Shown one piece after another: positions 26,593 through 36,534 of a DNA stretch of 64,000 nt. Source of the DNA: Lederbergia lenta NBRC 16444 (lineage in GTDB: Bacteria > Bacillota > Bacilli > Bacillales > Bacillaceae_C). A program made the translations under genes and the position numbers. Below the pieces are notes generated by a model that was not told the origin of the DNA, made no database searches, and saw only the letters and a program-made list of their open reading frames with translations. The DNA lies in NCBI RefSeq assembly GCF_001591545.1, contig NZ_BCVC01000003.1, positions 62,001-126,000 of the forward strand, written 5' to 3'. How positions within the stretch are numbered: the first letter of the stretch is position 1; each line of letters starts with the position of its first letter.

Positions 26593-26692
26593 CCACTATT
26601 CGTAATCTGTAACAACAGCATATTTTTGAAAGTATGCTCCAAACTAATAGGTTTCACACGCTGGATTCCATTTCGTAACTGGAGGTTCTTTT

Positions 26693-27829
26693 ATGAATGT
26701 TATCATAAATAAAATAAAAAAAATAACTCACAAACAAATGTTATTTTATATTATATTAACGCTTTGTTTTGCCATCTCCATTGTATTTGTTCATCACAAT
26801 TACTCATTTTATGATCGTCCCATAGCTGAAGTGATCAAAACGAATGTGGAAGATACAAATCAAGTAACTGATATGTATCGTAATAAAGATCGTCTATCCA
26901 CTCAGCATATAGTAGCCAAATTGAAAAATGGTGAAGAAAAAGGACAGCTTATTCATTTAACTAATGAGTATTCCTCGTCCGGAGCGTATGATCATGAATT
27001 TGTAGTTGGAAATGAATTATTTGTTTCGATAGATAAAAACTCAGACAAAAAGACAATGTTAACTGGAGACATACACGATGTAAAACGAGATAAATATCTA
27101 TTAATGATTGCTTGGATTTTTATTTTCACCCTACTTATCGTGGGGAAAAGGCAAGGTCTGTTTTCCATTATAAGTCTGGCAGTCAATGCCGCTTTGTTAT
27201 CATATGCATTGGACGTGTATATAAATAACGCTGGCATGAGTTTATTATGGATCTGTAGTATAAGTGCAATTTTATTTACTGTCATTTCTTTGTTACTCAT
27301 TAACGGTTTTAATGAAAAGACTTATGCAGCTATTGGTGCGACCTTATTAGGAACTTTTATTTCTCTATTGATTGCTTATCTAGTTATATGGGGAACTTCC
27401 GGAAATGGACTCCGATATGAAGAACTACAATTTATAACCCGTCCCTATCGAGATGTATTTATAGCAGGATTATTCCTTGGGTCTTTGGGAGGCGTAATGG
27501 ATGTTGCCATCACCATGTCTTCTTCCATCTTTGCGCTGTACGAGAAGGACAACAATATATCAATAAAAGCACTTAAAACATCAGGTATGGATATTGGAAA
27601 AGATATTATGGGTACCATGACGAATATTTTATTTTTTGTATACATAAGCGGAACTATTCCAATGCTTGTTTTATATTTAAAAAACGCTTCTGCTTTGTCG
27701 TTTACCCTTTCCATGAACCTTTCACTAGAATTAGCTCGAGCCTTAGCTGGTGGTATTGGAATTGTGTTAACTATTCCGATAGGCTTATATGTTTCTATTT
27801 TTTTTATTAATCGAAAGAGGGCAAGATAA
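26693..27829 (+). CDS. YibE/F-family membrane protein, long form
   Basis: 378 aa. One N-terminal transmembrane helix (about 15-35) and an outer domain of about 90 residues precede about 7 transmembrane segments. The YibE/F core shows LGSLGGVMDVAITMSSSIFAL and DIGKDIMGTMTNILFFVYISG. Function is unknown for the family, which is probably a transporter. GGAGG is 7 nt before the ATG. Its stop overlaps the next start (TAATG). Confidence 0.85.
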   Translation: MNVIINKIKKITHKQMLFYIILTLCFAISIVFVHHNYSFYDRPIAEVIKTNVEDTNQVTDMYRNKDRLSTQHIVAKLKNGEEKGQLIHLTNEYSSSGAYDHEFVVGNELFVSIDKNSDKKTMLTGDIHDVKRDKYLLMIAWIFIFTLLIVGKRQGLFSIISLAVNAALLSYALDVYINNAGMSLLWICSISAILFTVISLLLINGFNEKTYAAIGATLLGTFISLLIAYLVIWGTSGNGLRYEELQFITRPYRDVFIAGLFLGSLGGVMDVAITMSSSIFALYEKDNNISIKALKTSGMDIGKDIMGTMTNILFFVYISGTIPMLVLYLKNASALSFTLSMNLSLELARALAGGIGIVLTIPIGLYVSIFFINRKRAR

Positions 27830-28590
27830 TGAATGTTTCAGTGTGTCTGGCAGCCATTTTATTTATATTAATGGTACTTATTGGCGGTAAAAAAGGAGCA
27901 CGGTCTTTTTTTGCTTTATTTCTAAACTTTGGTGTACTACTTATTACCATCATTATAATGACCATTCCTAATACTAATCCGATTATCTTAACCTTGATTG
28001 CATGTACAGTAATTAGTTGTATTAACTTGTTTTATATTAATGATATAAACAGTAAAACAAAAACAGCATTTATTTCTACTATGATAACCATTGTCATCCT
28101 TCTCTTTTTTATTGTTATCACGACAAACAAAGCAATGATCCAGGGATTCGGCGAAGAAGAAGTCGAGGAAATCGGCATGTTTTCTCTTTATATCGGAGTA
28201 GACTTTGTTAAAATTGGTGCCGCTGTAATTATTATGAGTGCAATTGGCTCAATTGCAGATGTAGCTATTTCAATCTCTTCTTCCATGCGCGAAGTATTTA
28301 ATCATCATCCACTTATTAGTAGAAAGGATTTATTCTCATTCGGATTAAGTATTGGCAGAGATATACTAGGAACGGATACCAATACGTTATTCTTTGCCTT
28401 CTTTGGAGGCTATTTGGGATTGCTTATATGGTTTAAAGATTTATCCTATTCATTTGGAGAAATTATAAATTCTAAAGTATTTAGCGCAGAAATGATCAAT
28501 ATACTCTGTGCTGGTATTGGAGTAGCCTTAATTATTCCAATTACCGCTTGGATTAACGCTTATTTTTTAGTAAAAATAAGAGATAAATAA
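27829..28590 (+). CDS. YibE/F-family membrane protein, short form
   Basis: 253 aa, about 7 transmembrane segments. The same core motifs as its upstream neighbour are present (AIGSIADVAISISSSMREV and SIGRDILGTDTNTLFFAFFGG), without the outer domain. Overlapping start/stop with the preceding gene indicates one operon and probably a heteromeric membrane complex. Confidence 0.85.
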   Translation: MNVSVCLAAILFILMVLIGGKKGARSFFALFLNFGVLLITIIIMTIPNTNPIILTLIACTVISCINLFYINDINSKTKTAFISTMITIVILLFFIVITTNKAMIQGFGEEEVEEIGMFSLYIGVDFVKIGAAVIIMSAIGSIADVAISISSSMREVFNHHPLISRKDLFSFGLSIGRDILGTDTNTLFFAFFGGYLGLLIWFKDLSYSFGEIINSKVFSAEMINILCAGIGVALIIPITAWINAYFLVKIRDK

Positions 28591-28651
28591 CAGCATGAGT
28601 TGTGTCAAAAGTCACCCTATGCAGAGGGTAGATTGAGACTTACAGTAAAGA

Positions 28652-28698
28652 CCCTTTGTAAAAGCCACAGTTAAGTTGTTTTACAAAGGGCCATTTTG
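28652..28698 (+). terminator. Terminator of the YibE/F operon
   Basis: CCCTTTGTAAAA pairs perfectly with TTTTACAAAGGG (12 bp, 15-nt loop), followed by CCATTTTGTT. Confidence 0.85.
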
Positions 28699-28727
28699 TT
28701 CAGTTACAACAGGCGTTTATCTGTTTG

Positions 28728-28856
28728 AAATACTCGTTCTTAGAAAAAATTAATACGAAACATCCTTATGATGTGAAAAAAGTGGCTATTGGCGACATAG
28801 AAGGTGTTCAGAGACATACATCTAGGCGTAAAAAACGCCGGAGAATGAGGAAATAA
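28728..28856 (+). pseudogene. Relic of an IS200/IS605-type TnpB (OrfB) gene
   Basis: A short plus-strand frame ending at 28856 reads TKHPYDVKKVAIGDIEGVQR and then HTSRRKKRRR. The VxxVxIGDxxGVQRxT(K/R)n pattern is characteristic of the central part of TnpB-like transposon proteins. No start, no zinc-finger end and no catalytic C-terminus are found in the flanks up to 29132, which otherwise hold no gene. So this is a fragment of about 40 codons. Confidence 0.5.
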
Positions 28857-29132
28857 TTGCTAAGCAGGCGGGCAAGAATAACATAATAAATGTATTTATT
28901 ATGGGTTCCATATCAGTTACATCGGTATAAGGATTATGTACAAGAGTTTCTTCCTTAGTTATAAAATGGGCAGGCATTGACACTAAACTGCACTCTACAT
29001 TCAGCCAATATACCTTGCTCCTCTCATTTTAACTCACTTTTACACAACGTGGAATATTTATCCATTATATCTATACATGCACATGTTATATGTTTTATTC
29101 CGTTTTCATCAAATCCCTGTGAGTTTACACAT

Positions 29133-29996
29133 TCAATTAATCTCTGATAGCTTATTCGCAGTTTTGGCGATATGTTCATAGGCATTCTTGAGTTCTTCAA
29201 TGGACGCCGAATTTTCACCCATTTTAGCTGTAACTTGTTCTACCTTTTCTACCATTACCGTGACTGAATTTAGAATTTGATTTAATTGATTTGAGATATC
29301 TTCTGCGGCATTTTTACTTGTATCTGCCATCTTGCGAATTTCGTCGGCAACGACTGAGAAACCACGTCCATGATCTCCTGCTCTCGCTGCTTCAATACTG
29401 GCATTTAAACCTAGCAAGTTTGATTGGGTTGCTATTGCTTTTACGATAGAAGCCATTGATTGAATTTGTTCTACATTTTCTTTGACAGTCGTGGATTCTT
29501 CTTTTAGTTGTTCTATATCTTTAACAGCCATTTGTGATCCATTATGTACTTCATTTGTACTTGCTGTCATTTCTTCCACTAAAGCGATAAATTCAGACGT
29601 ACTATTTTGTAAAACATGTTCTCGATTCGTTATATCATTGGCAATTTTAACGACAGCCTTCACACGCCCATCACTGCCAACTACTGGCGTGTACATTGCA
29701 TCAAGCCACAGGACAGTACCATCTTTCGTAACTCTTTCTACTTTTTCATGAAAAGCTTTGTTATTACGTAAATTTCTCCAAAAGGCCACATACTCCTGAC
29801 TTTGTGAGAATGTAGGCAAGCATAATTGTTGATGATGCATCGATGTTAATTCTTCTAACTCGTATCCAATAACCTTGGAAAAATTACTATTCACCCATAA
29901 AATTTTCCCGTCAGTGTCAAATGTAATCATTGCTAATGATTGTTCAATGGCACTAAACATGATTGTCGAATCTAAAACTTCTCGCCCAATAGTCAT
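29133..29996 (-). CDS. Soluble PAS-containing methyl-accepting chemotaxis protein
   Basis: 287 aa with no transmembrane segment. An N-terminal PAS domain (about 14-115; [21 protein letters not shown]) is followed by an MCP signalling hairpin with the conserved tip [20 protein letters not shown] in context ([14 protein letters not shown]) and [12 protein letters not shown]. It would sense an internal signal such as redox state or a small ligand and act through CheW/CheA. The ATG at 29994-29996 follows GTAGGA by 8 nt. A longer frame from 30083 lacks a site and would run through the AAGGAG sequence. The C-terminal adaptation region is short. Confidence 0.83.
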   Translation of the reverse strand: MTIGREVLDSTIMFSAIEQSLAMITFDTDGKILWVNSNFSKVIGYELEELTSMHHQQLCLPTFSQSQEYVAFWRNLRNNKAFHEKVERVTKDGTVLWLDAMYTPVVGSDGRVKAVVKIANDITNREHVLQNSTSEFIALVEEMTASTNEVHNGSQMAVKDIEQLKEESTTVKENVEQIQSMASIVKAIATQSNLLGLNASIEAARAGDHGRGFSVVADEIRKMADTSKNAAEDISNQLNQILNSVTVMVEKVEQVTAKMGENSASIEELKNAYEHIAKTANKLSEIN

Positions 29997-30155
29997 AATT
30001 TGTTTCCTACTCCTTTTTAGATCTTTAAATAAGACTTTGTTGCCAGGAATATATACCTGATCATGTGCGATTATATTACACATGAACGGTAGATCTAAAG
30101 TATGGAGCCTCGCCTAGTACCTACACGTTATTATAGAGTTTCCTTTTTCCAGTTA

Positions 30156-31892
30156 TTACTCCTTACTTTGCTCTGTATTGATTGGAAGAATAATTCGAAT
30201 CGTAGTACCCTTGCCCAGAGTACTTTTCACTTGAATGGAGCCATTATGAAGCTGCACCAATTGTTTGGTAATGGCCATTCCTAGGCCGGTTCCGCTCCCT
30301 GTCTCGCTCGTGTTGGTGCCGCGATAATAACGTTGAAACAGCTTATCAAGCGTTTCACTACTCATTCCCATCCCATTATCTTCAATCTTAATGATGGCTA
30401 GATGTTGTTCGATTAAAGAAATGGATACCGTGATCACGGTACCAGATGGATTATACTTAATCGCATTTGCCACCAGATTATCGATAATCCGTTGAAACCA
30501 TTTTGGATCAATGAATGCGAATATAGTTTCACGAAAAGGTTGGAAGATAAATTCCATCTCATTATTGGCGGGGTCATTAATAAAATGGATAATCGTCCGA
30601 CGTATAAATTCATTGAGATCCATTTTTTCTATTGCAATAGGCAATGCTTGATTTCTTAAACGATATGTTAAAGTCAAGTCCTCAAGTAATTCCATCATAT
30701 AGGAAGATTTTTCGGAAATAACTTTTGCAAACTCTCTTGTTTCCTTTTCATTCCATGAATAGTTTTCAGACTCCAGCATTTGTGAATATCCTGCAACAGA
30801 AGAAAGCGGCGTTTTTAAATCATGAGAAATTCCACTAATCCACTCTTCCCTTGTTTGAGTCATTTTCACCCGCTCAGATTCGTTTTTCTTTAGAGTTTCT
30901 GTCAATTGAATAAGGGTTCTAATGAAATCCTTGTATAATCGGTATTTCTTTTTCAACTTCCCCTTTTTATTTAGCAAGACGCTATGTTGATGGAGATCGG
31001 TTGGCTGTTCATATACACCTTTCCCTAGATTGTTAATCCACTTCATCATCATAATCAATGGCACTCCGAATTTACGGGCATACCAAAACGTCCCTAATAA
31101 GAGTAAAAGGAATAACAATATAAAAGTGATAAAGAGACTATGACTGATTGTTTTATTCAGGCCTTCTTCTATATTAAAGGGTGAATTAGCTTGTGTCCCT
31201 ATAACAATTGATTGTTTCGTCTCCTGATCAAAGTAAGCAGCAGTTGAAGGATGCTCGTCTCGTGACAATGTGACTAGATCTTGAATCGAGTAACTATTTG
31301 GCCGTTCCTTCGCACCATATTCATCTATTACCTGTCCTGTTGGATCGATCAACTGAATCCAACCGTTTTCTTCTTTGACTTTCCGAAGGGTTACGTCGGA
31401 AAGGTTAAGTTGCTGATTTTCCCAATCCACCTTTGACTTCATCTCATTTAATATTTCTTTCCCAGCATTTCTTTTACCAAATAACAGGAAATGCGTTTGT
31501 GCATACTCTCCATCTAATTTCCAATAAGAGTATTCGTCAGAAGTTTCCAAGATCATTGGGATGAGATCACTCTTGTCTAAATGTTTAGGTACTTGTTCGG
31601 TAGTATTATAAGAACCAACCACATCACCCTTCTCCGTTAAAACAAGCAATTGGCCATTTTGATTCTTCGCTATTTTTTTTAGTTTTTCATCGAATGTAAC
31701 CTCATCTTCTTTAATTGAAACTTTGGATGTAAAAAATAAGGTATCTGCTTTGGATAAATCTTTCGTTACTTCGGAATCCATGGTGGAAAATCCAATAATG
31801 GCCCAGATAGTCATTAAAATAAGAGATAACAAAATAAAGGCCAGGACTATTTGAATGAAAAATTGTACAATAAATCGTTTATGAATGTTCAC
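30156..31892 (-). CDS. Sensor histidine kinase
   Basis: 578 aa. TM1 (about 6-35), an extracytoplasmic sensor of about 215 residues, TM2 (about 251-272), a HAMP-like linker, and the H-box with His357 in WISGISHDLKTPLSS. Then come the N-box LVANAIKYNPSG, G1 IEDNGMGMS and G2 GTGLGMAITKQL. I chose the GTG at 31890-31892, with GGAG 6 nt upstream; it overlaps the regulator gene by 14 nt. The large outer sensor suggests an extracellular signal. Partner of the response regulator directly upstream. Confidence 0.88.
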   Translation of the reverse strand: MNIHKRFIVQFFIQIVLAFILLSLILMTIWAIIGFSTMDSEVTKDLSKADTLFFTSKVSIKEDEVTFDEKLKKIAKNQNGQLLVLTEKGDVVGSYNTTEQVPKHLDKSDLIPMILETSDEYSYWKLDGEYAQTHFLLFGKRNAGKEILNEMKSKVDWENQQLNLSDVTLRKVKEENGWIQLIDPTGQVIDEYGAKERPNSYSIQDLVTLSRDEHPSTAAYFDQETKQSIVIGTQANSPFNIEEGLNKTISHSLFITFILLFLLLLLGTFWYARKFGVPLIMMMKWINNLGKGVYEQPTDLHQHSVLLNKKGKLKKKYRLYKDFIRTLIQLTETLKKNESERVKMTQTREEWISGISHDLKTPLSSVAGYSQMLESENYSWNEKETREFAKVISEKSSYMMELLEDLTLTYRLRNQALPIAIEKMDLNEFIRRTIIHFINDPANNEMEFIFQPFRETIFAFIDPKWFQRIIDNLVANAIKYNPSGTVITVSISLIEQHLAIIKIEDNGMGMSSETLDKLFQRYYRGTNTSETGSGTGLGMAITKQLVQLHNGSIQVKSTLGKGTTIRIILPINTEQSKE

Positions 31893-32589
31893 GTTGGTCT
31901 CCAGCAGGTACAAATTTATATCCAAGACCTCTCACTGTAACAATGCGAGATGGCTTGCTTGGATTTTCCTCGATTTTTTCACGAAGTTTTCTTATATGAA
32001 CCATTACAGTATTATCCTCACCTAGAAATTCCTCACCCCATACCTGTTCATAAAGCTGACTTTTGCTGAATAACTGATTTGGATGTTTACAAAAGAAAAT
32101 GAATAGTTGATATACTTGAGCAGGTAAATCCACGCTTTTTTTATTTACCATCACTTCTCCTGAAATAGTATTTACATAGATATTTCCATATTGATAATTA
32201 GTATGAGAAGGAGGTGCTACTGTATTTCTACGTAAATGGGCTTTAATCCTAGCAACAACTTCCAATGGATTGAAAGGTTTTGTAATATAATCATCTGCTC
32301 CTAACGCAAAACCCGAGAGCTTATCCAAATCAGTAGATCTTGCCGTTAAAAAGAAAATGGGAGCATCAGTCGTTTCCCTTATATAAGGACAAATATCAAA
32401 GCCGCTACGATTGGGAAGCATTACATCCAATAAGATTAAGTCATATCGTTTTGTTTTACATAAGGCAAGTCCATCCTCTGCTGTACATGCTGTATCAATA
32501 TATTTAAAAGCTTCTCTTCTTAAAATGGTCGTTAACATGTGCAAAATGGCTTTTTCATCATCTACAATTAATATCTGTGCTTCTTGCAT
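31879..32589 (-). CDS. OmpR/PhoB-family response regulator
   Basis: 236 aa. Receiver domain with acidic pair D10-D11, phospho-acceptor D55 (LLDVMLP) and K104 (TKPFNP). The C-terminal winged helix has VHIRKLREKIEENPSKPSRI and VRGLGYKF. The ATG at 32587-32589 follows AGGTG by 6 nt, better than the GTG three codons earlier. It is the first gene of the operon with the kinase and is divergent from the ABC-YdbST operon, whose promoter carries phased TTAAGG repeats. Confidence 0.9.
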   Translation of the reverse strand: MQEAQILIVDDEKAILHMLTTILRREAFKYIDTACTAEDGLALCKTKRYDLILLDVMLPNRSGFDICPYIRETTDAPIFFLTARSTDLDKLSGFALGADDYITKPFNPLEVVARIKAHLRRNTVAPPSHTNYQYGNIYVNTISGEVMVNKKSVDLPAQVYQLFIFFCKHPNQLFSKSQLYEQVWGEEFLGEDNTVMVHIRKLREKIEENPSKPSRIVTVRGLGYKFVPAGDQREHS

Positions 32590-32652
32590 ACGGATCACCT
32601 ATTCTATTTCATTCATTTATTATCATATCATCCATTATTCAAAAGTGTTTAA

Positions 32653-32709
32653 AAATTAAGGAGAAATTAAGGTGGAGTTTCCATTGGCTTAAGGTATGCA
32701 TCTTATAAT
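32653..32709 (+). promoter_or_regulatory. Phased TTAAGG repeats and -10 of the ABC-YdbST operon
   Basis: TTAAGG occurs at 32656, 32667 and 32689, spaced 11 and 22 bp. The first two lie within the direct repeat AAATTAAGG (32653-32661, 32664-32672). A TATAAT (32704-32709) follows, without a good -35. OmpR-family regulators bind direct repeats with about 11-bp phasing upstream of promoters lacking a consensus -35, so the adjacent response regulator is the likely activator. Confidence 0.6.
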
Positions 32710-32747
32710 GATCTCAGCTAGGAAACACTAGAAGGGAGTAACAACGT

Positions 32748-33437
32748 ATGTATAATATTAGTAAAAGGGAATTTTATAGTTTGTTTAAAGGGATAAAGTC
32801 GATTTTTATTATTGCAATTTTATTATTAACCGCCTATTATTCAGCCAAGTTTTCAAATGTATTAATGGGTGTGATTGAATTTACACCGGAGGAAGCTAAA
32901 CATATTCATACGCTTGGTCTTTTGACTTTACTCTTTTTATTTGGGCAACTATTTATTACCGGGCTATCCCATGATTGTATGAACAGAGAAACACATGAAC
33001 GAACAATGCGATTTCTAGTAACCAGGACATCAAGATCCTCCATTTTATATGGAAAGTTTTTCGGTATTGCCCTCTTTTGGTTTGTTTGTGTGGCAATCTC
33101 ATTCCTGATTGTCAGCATCTTTGCCAAACAGTTTGATCTATTTATTTTTTCTCAAATAATGAGCTTATTAATATACCAAATTGCCTTGACCGTTTTGCTA
33201 TCAGTCCTCATCCCGAAACCCGGAATTACCATGTTTCTTGGGACCATCATTGGTCTTGCCTTTCCGATTTTCGGGTTATGGGTTTCCTTTACACCAAATG
33301 CATGGGTAAGCTGGATAAAGTTTATTGCACCTTTTTATTATTTAGAACGGGATGATTTTACATACTTAGTGATATTAATATTTGCAGGTTTGATGCTTTT
33401 TACTGCCCATCTAATATTCAAGAGGAGAGAATGCTAA
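32748..33437 (+). CDS. ABC transporter permease
   Basis: 229 aa, about six transmembrane segments, of the ABC-2 permease type. GGGAGT precedes the ATG. It overlaps the ATPase gene start (TAATG), so the two form one transporter. It is controlled from the TTAAGG-box promoter. Substrate unknown; the operon context suggests export or removal of a membrane-active compound. Confidence 0.8.
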   Translation: MYNISKREFYSLFKGIKSIFIIAILLLTAYYSAKFSNVLMGVIEFTPEEAKHIHTLGLLTLLFLFGQLFITGLSHDCMNRETHERTMRFLVTRTSRSSILYGKFFGIALFWFVCVAISFLIVSIFAKQFDLFIFSQIMSLLIYQIALTVLLSVLIPKPGITMFLGTIIGLAFPIFGLWVSFTPNAWVSWIKFIAPFYYLERDDFTYLVILIFAGLMLFTAHLIFKRREC

Positions 33438-34342
33438 TGATCGCCATTGAAACGAAACAGCTAAAGAAATCATACGGGGCGGCTCAGGTCGTACAAGGAA
33501 TTGATTTGACTGTAAAAAAAGGGGAAGTATTTGGTTTTCTTGGTCGGAATGGTGCTGGAAAGTCTACCTTTATCAATATGCTGACCGGTATTATTCAACC
33601 AAGCTCTGGTACATACTCGCTTTTAGGAGTAACGGGACCAAATGATCAAGTAAAGAAGAGAGTCGGCGTAATGCCTGATTATTCCACATTCTATGGTTCG
33701 TTAACCGCAATGGATCACTTAAAGTTCCTATCTGCTCTTTCAGAAAACCCCATAGGAAAACACGGTTGTTTAGAAGTCTTACGATTGGTCGGCTTAGCGG
33801 AACAGGCACAGTTAAAAACAGCTAAATTTTCATTCGGCATGAAGAAGAAGCTTGGGATTGCACAAGCGATCATCCACGACCCGGAATTAGTTTTTCTCGA
33901 TGAACCAACTTCTGGATTGGATGCAGAATCCGTCATTCAAATTCAAAAACTGATCTTGAATTTGAAAAAACAAGGGAAAACGATCTTTATGACATCCCAT
34001 AATTTAGATGAAGTAGAGAGAATTTGTACGCGAATCGCCATTATGAAAGATGGTAAGATAGTCAAAATCGGCACAATAGATGAACTAAGATCCTTCTATC
34101 GATCAACACTCACAGTAAAATTTAAGCATTCTGCAATCCCTAAAGCCGAGCAGTTGACACTGAACCAATGGCTTCATTCTGTAGGGTCAGATTTAGATAT
34201 GAAAGAGTCGTATGTAACCATTACACTTGATCACGAGAAAAAAATTGCTGAAATCATACGAGCTTTTAACCAGTATAAAATCGATGTCTATCGTGTTGAT
34301 GTAGACGAACCATCACTTGAAGAAATATTTTTAGAGGAATAA
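33437..34342 (+). CDS. ABC transporter ATP-binding protein
   Basis: 301 aa. Walker A GRNGAGKST, signature FSFGMKKK (a variant of LSGGQ), Walker B LVFLDEPTSGLD and H-loop TSHNLDE. About 85 extra C-terminal residues follow the nucleotide-binding domain, as in bacitracin/lantibiotic-type ATPases. The ATG at 33437 is 9 nt after AGGAG; an ATG at 33431 is only 3 nt away from it. Works with the upstream permease. Confidence 0.88.
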   Translation: MIAIETKQLKKSYGAAQVVQGIDLTVKKGEVFGFLGRNGAGKSTFINMLTGIIQPSSGTYSLLGVTGPNDQVKKRVGVMPDYSTFYGSLTAMDHLKFLSALSENPIGKHGCLEVLRLVGLAEQAQLKTAKFSFGMKKKLGIAQAIIHDPELVFLDEPTSGLDAESVIQIQKLILNLKKQGKTIFMTSHNLDEVERICTRIAIMKDGKIVKIGTIDELRSFYRSTLTVKFKHSAIPKAEQLTLNQWLHSVGSDLDMKESYVTITLDHEKKIAEIIRAFNQYKIDVYRVDVDEPSLEEIFLEE

Positions 34343-34373
34343 TCGAAGGGAGAGAAATATAGGTGATGATTTT

Positions 34374-34853
34374 TTGAACACACCCCAGAAACGTTTATCA
34401 AAGGACGCAATTAAAGTTTGGCTCATCAGTGACACAATTGGCAATATCATCGGTATCCTCATCCTAAGTATTTTATTTTACCTTGATTATCGCTTTTCGT
34501 GGAAAACCTGGATTGGGTGGATACTGATAGTAATTACAACATTTTCTTTGTTAGGCGGAATTTGGTCATTGATCCACCCATTTTTACTTTATAAAAATTG
34601 GCGTTATGATGTAGACGAGGAATTCCTGCAACTGAAATCAGGCGCAATGAATGAAACGCATCAACTTATCCCGATGACAAAAATTCAATCAGTCGCAACC
34701 GAACAAGGGCCAATTCTTAGAAAATATGAACTCTGCTCCGTTTCGATTGAAACAATGGGGTCTTCCCACACCATACCTGCCCTACCTAAAGAGGTGGCAG
34801 TTGAGTTGAGGAATCAAATTGCGCAATACGCAAAATTGAAGGAAGTGGAATAA
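34374..34853 (+). CDS. ydbS: Bacterial PH-domain membrane protein YdbS-like
   Basis: 159 aa. Two N-terminal transmembrane segments (about 15-35, 42-65) are followed by a bPH2 domain (LIPMTKIQSVATEQGPILRK in context, then YELCSVSIETMG). Start is TTG with AGGTG 8 nt upstream. In B. subtilis the SigW-controlled pair YdbS-YdbT gives resistance to antimicrobial peptides from other Bacillus species. It overlaps ydbT by 1 nt. Confidence 0.82.
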   Translation: MNTPQKRLSKDAIKVWLISDTIGNIIGILILSILFYLDYRFSWKTWIGWILIVITTFSLLGGIWSLIHPFLLYKNWRYDVDEEFLQLKSGAMNETHQLIPMTKIQSVATEQGPILRKYELCSVSIETMGSSHTIPALPKEVAVELRNQIAQYAKLKEVE

Positions 34854-36343
34854 TGAAGAAGATGAAACGTTATTCTCCACTTGTTATGCTTTTTGATTTA
34901 GGCAAATTATTAAGAAATTCCTTTTTCTTTGTATTTTTTTTATATGTGGTGAAGGCCGATTCGGATTCTTCCTTCATCAAATACGGCAAGATAGTTTTCC
35001 TGCTCGCAGTTGGGTTTACCCTATTTTCAATCGTTTATAAATGGCTCACCCACAAATACGAACTTGATAATAAGGCTTTTCATCTTTATAAAGGACTACT
35101 TATAAAATCTGAACGAACGATTCCACTTTCTAAAATTCAAAACATTCAACGTCACACTTCGTTATTTCATCGTATGGTTAAAATGACTTCTATTCAATTT
35201 GAAACTGTGATGACAGATGAAAATGCGAAGATAAAGTTTGAAGTAATCTCTCAAGCAGAGGCTGATTGGATGGAAGTATATCTTAAAAATAAGGAGCCAG
35301 TTGCAGATTATCAAATGTATGAATTTGATAATCCGGAGACTGAACGGCAAAATTCCAATCGAATGATTCATTTTCATGCAACGAAAAAGGATATTTTAAA
35401 AGCGTCCTTTTCATCTTTAAGTTTTTTAGTTCTAATACCTTTAATTAGTTCATTTTATTATAAAATAGATGAAATTTTTCATGTAGAAGATACTGCTGAG
35501 GGATTCTTCGATAAGCTGATAAGCTCATGGTGGATTGTAACAATTATTGTTATCGTACTCGTTATTGCTTCTGCCACCTTTGGAATCGTGAGAACCTATT
35601 TAAAGTATGGGAAATCTGAAATATCTTCAGATTCGAATCACATTTATATTACTAGAGGTGTCATCAATGAAACAGCCTTCTCCATTTCAAAAGATAGAGT
35701 CCAGGCGATTGAAATGGAACAATCCTGGATGAAAAGATTACTCGGGCTTGTTAAAGTGAAGCTGACCAGTGCAGGCAGCTTAAGTTATGGGGAAGATACC
35801 CTTGAAGTTAACACACTCTATCCTTTTCTACCGGTTAACAAGGCAAATGAGATCGTTTCAGAAATTTTGCCATCATATATGATTACACAGGACATGATCC
35901 GTCTCCCCGAAAGGTCCTTTTGGTTGCGTCTATTATGGCCAAGCTGGCTTTGGGCTCTCGCAACTGGCGCTTTATATTATTTAGAGCCAATAATTGGGAA
36001 TGTGGAACAATCTTGGATGATCCTATCAGCAGTCCTTTTGATTTGTATTTTAATATCAAGATTATTAGATTTTTCACATTCTAGTTACAGAATAAATGAT
36101 CAATTTATCCAGTTTAAAAAAGGGGTATTTACTACCTCTTTATTCGTCTCAAAACGAGAAAAGATAATTGAAGTAAAGGTCAGGCGAAACATTATTCAAA
36201 AAGTTCTCGGTCTCGCGTCCATCGAGACAATCAACAGGGGAAAGCCAGTGCAACATTCAGGCTTGGACGACGTACCGTTAGAATTTGCACATTCATTTTT
36301 GAATTGGTATGTGAAACGAAAGAATGAAATCAAAGTTGAATAA
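34853..36343 (+). CDS. ydbT: Bacterial PH-domain membrane protein YdbT-like
   Basis: 496 aa with several transmembrane pairs and three bPH2-like modules (LSKIQNIQRHTSLFHRMV, ISKDRVQAIEMEQSWMKRL and VSKREKIIEVKVRRNI mark the equivalent strand). This matches YdbT in size and layout. YdbS and YdbT probably form a membrane complex that protects the envelope. It is the last gene of the four-gene operon, followed by a strong hairpin. Confidence 0.82.
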   Translation: MKKMKRYSPLVMLFDLGKLLRNSFFFVFFLYVVKADSDSSFIKYGKIVFLLAVGFTLFSIVYKWLTHKYELDNKAFHLYKGLLIKSERTIPLSKIQNIQRHTSLFHRMVKMTSIQFETVMTDENAKIKFEVISQAEADWMEVYLKNKEPVADYQMYEFDNPETERQNSNRMIHFHATKKDILKASFSSLSFLVLIPLISSFYYKIDEIFHVEDTAEGFFDKLISSWWIVTIIVIVLVIASATFGIVRTYLKYGKSEISSDSNHIYITRGVINETAFSISKDRVQAIEMEQSWMKRLLGLVKVKLTSAGSLSYGEDTLEVNTLYPFLPVNKANEIVSEILPSYMITQDMIRLPERSFWLRLLWPSWLWALATGALYYLEPIIGNVEQSWMILSAVLLICILISRLLDFSHSSYRINDQFIQFKKGVFTTSLFVSKREKIIEVKVRRNIIQKVLGLASIETINRGKPVQHSGLDDVPLEFAHSFLNWYVKRKNEIKVE

Positions 36344-36534
36344 GATGGAAAATAGGGATAAAAAAGCTTCTTTAAGAAAGTTCCAGTGAGTTTTTCATAT
36401 TAATTTTCATCATACAAAAACAGATTATCTCACCTTAAATGAAGTAACTTGTAAATACTAATCTTAATATAATAGAGTATAAAAACAGTGATGGAGCTAT
36501 CCCCTGTTAAATATGCCGATAGAGCAAATCTTTC

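Noticed and set aside
29997-30083. N-terminal extension of the PAS chemoreceptor
   Set aside because: No site before the upstream ATG, and the extension would translate the AAGGAG region that lies before the chosen start.
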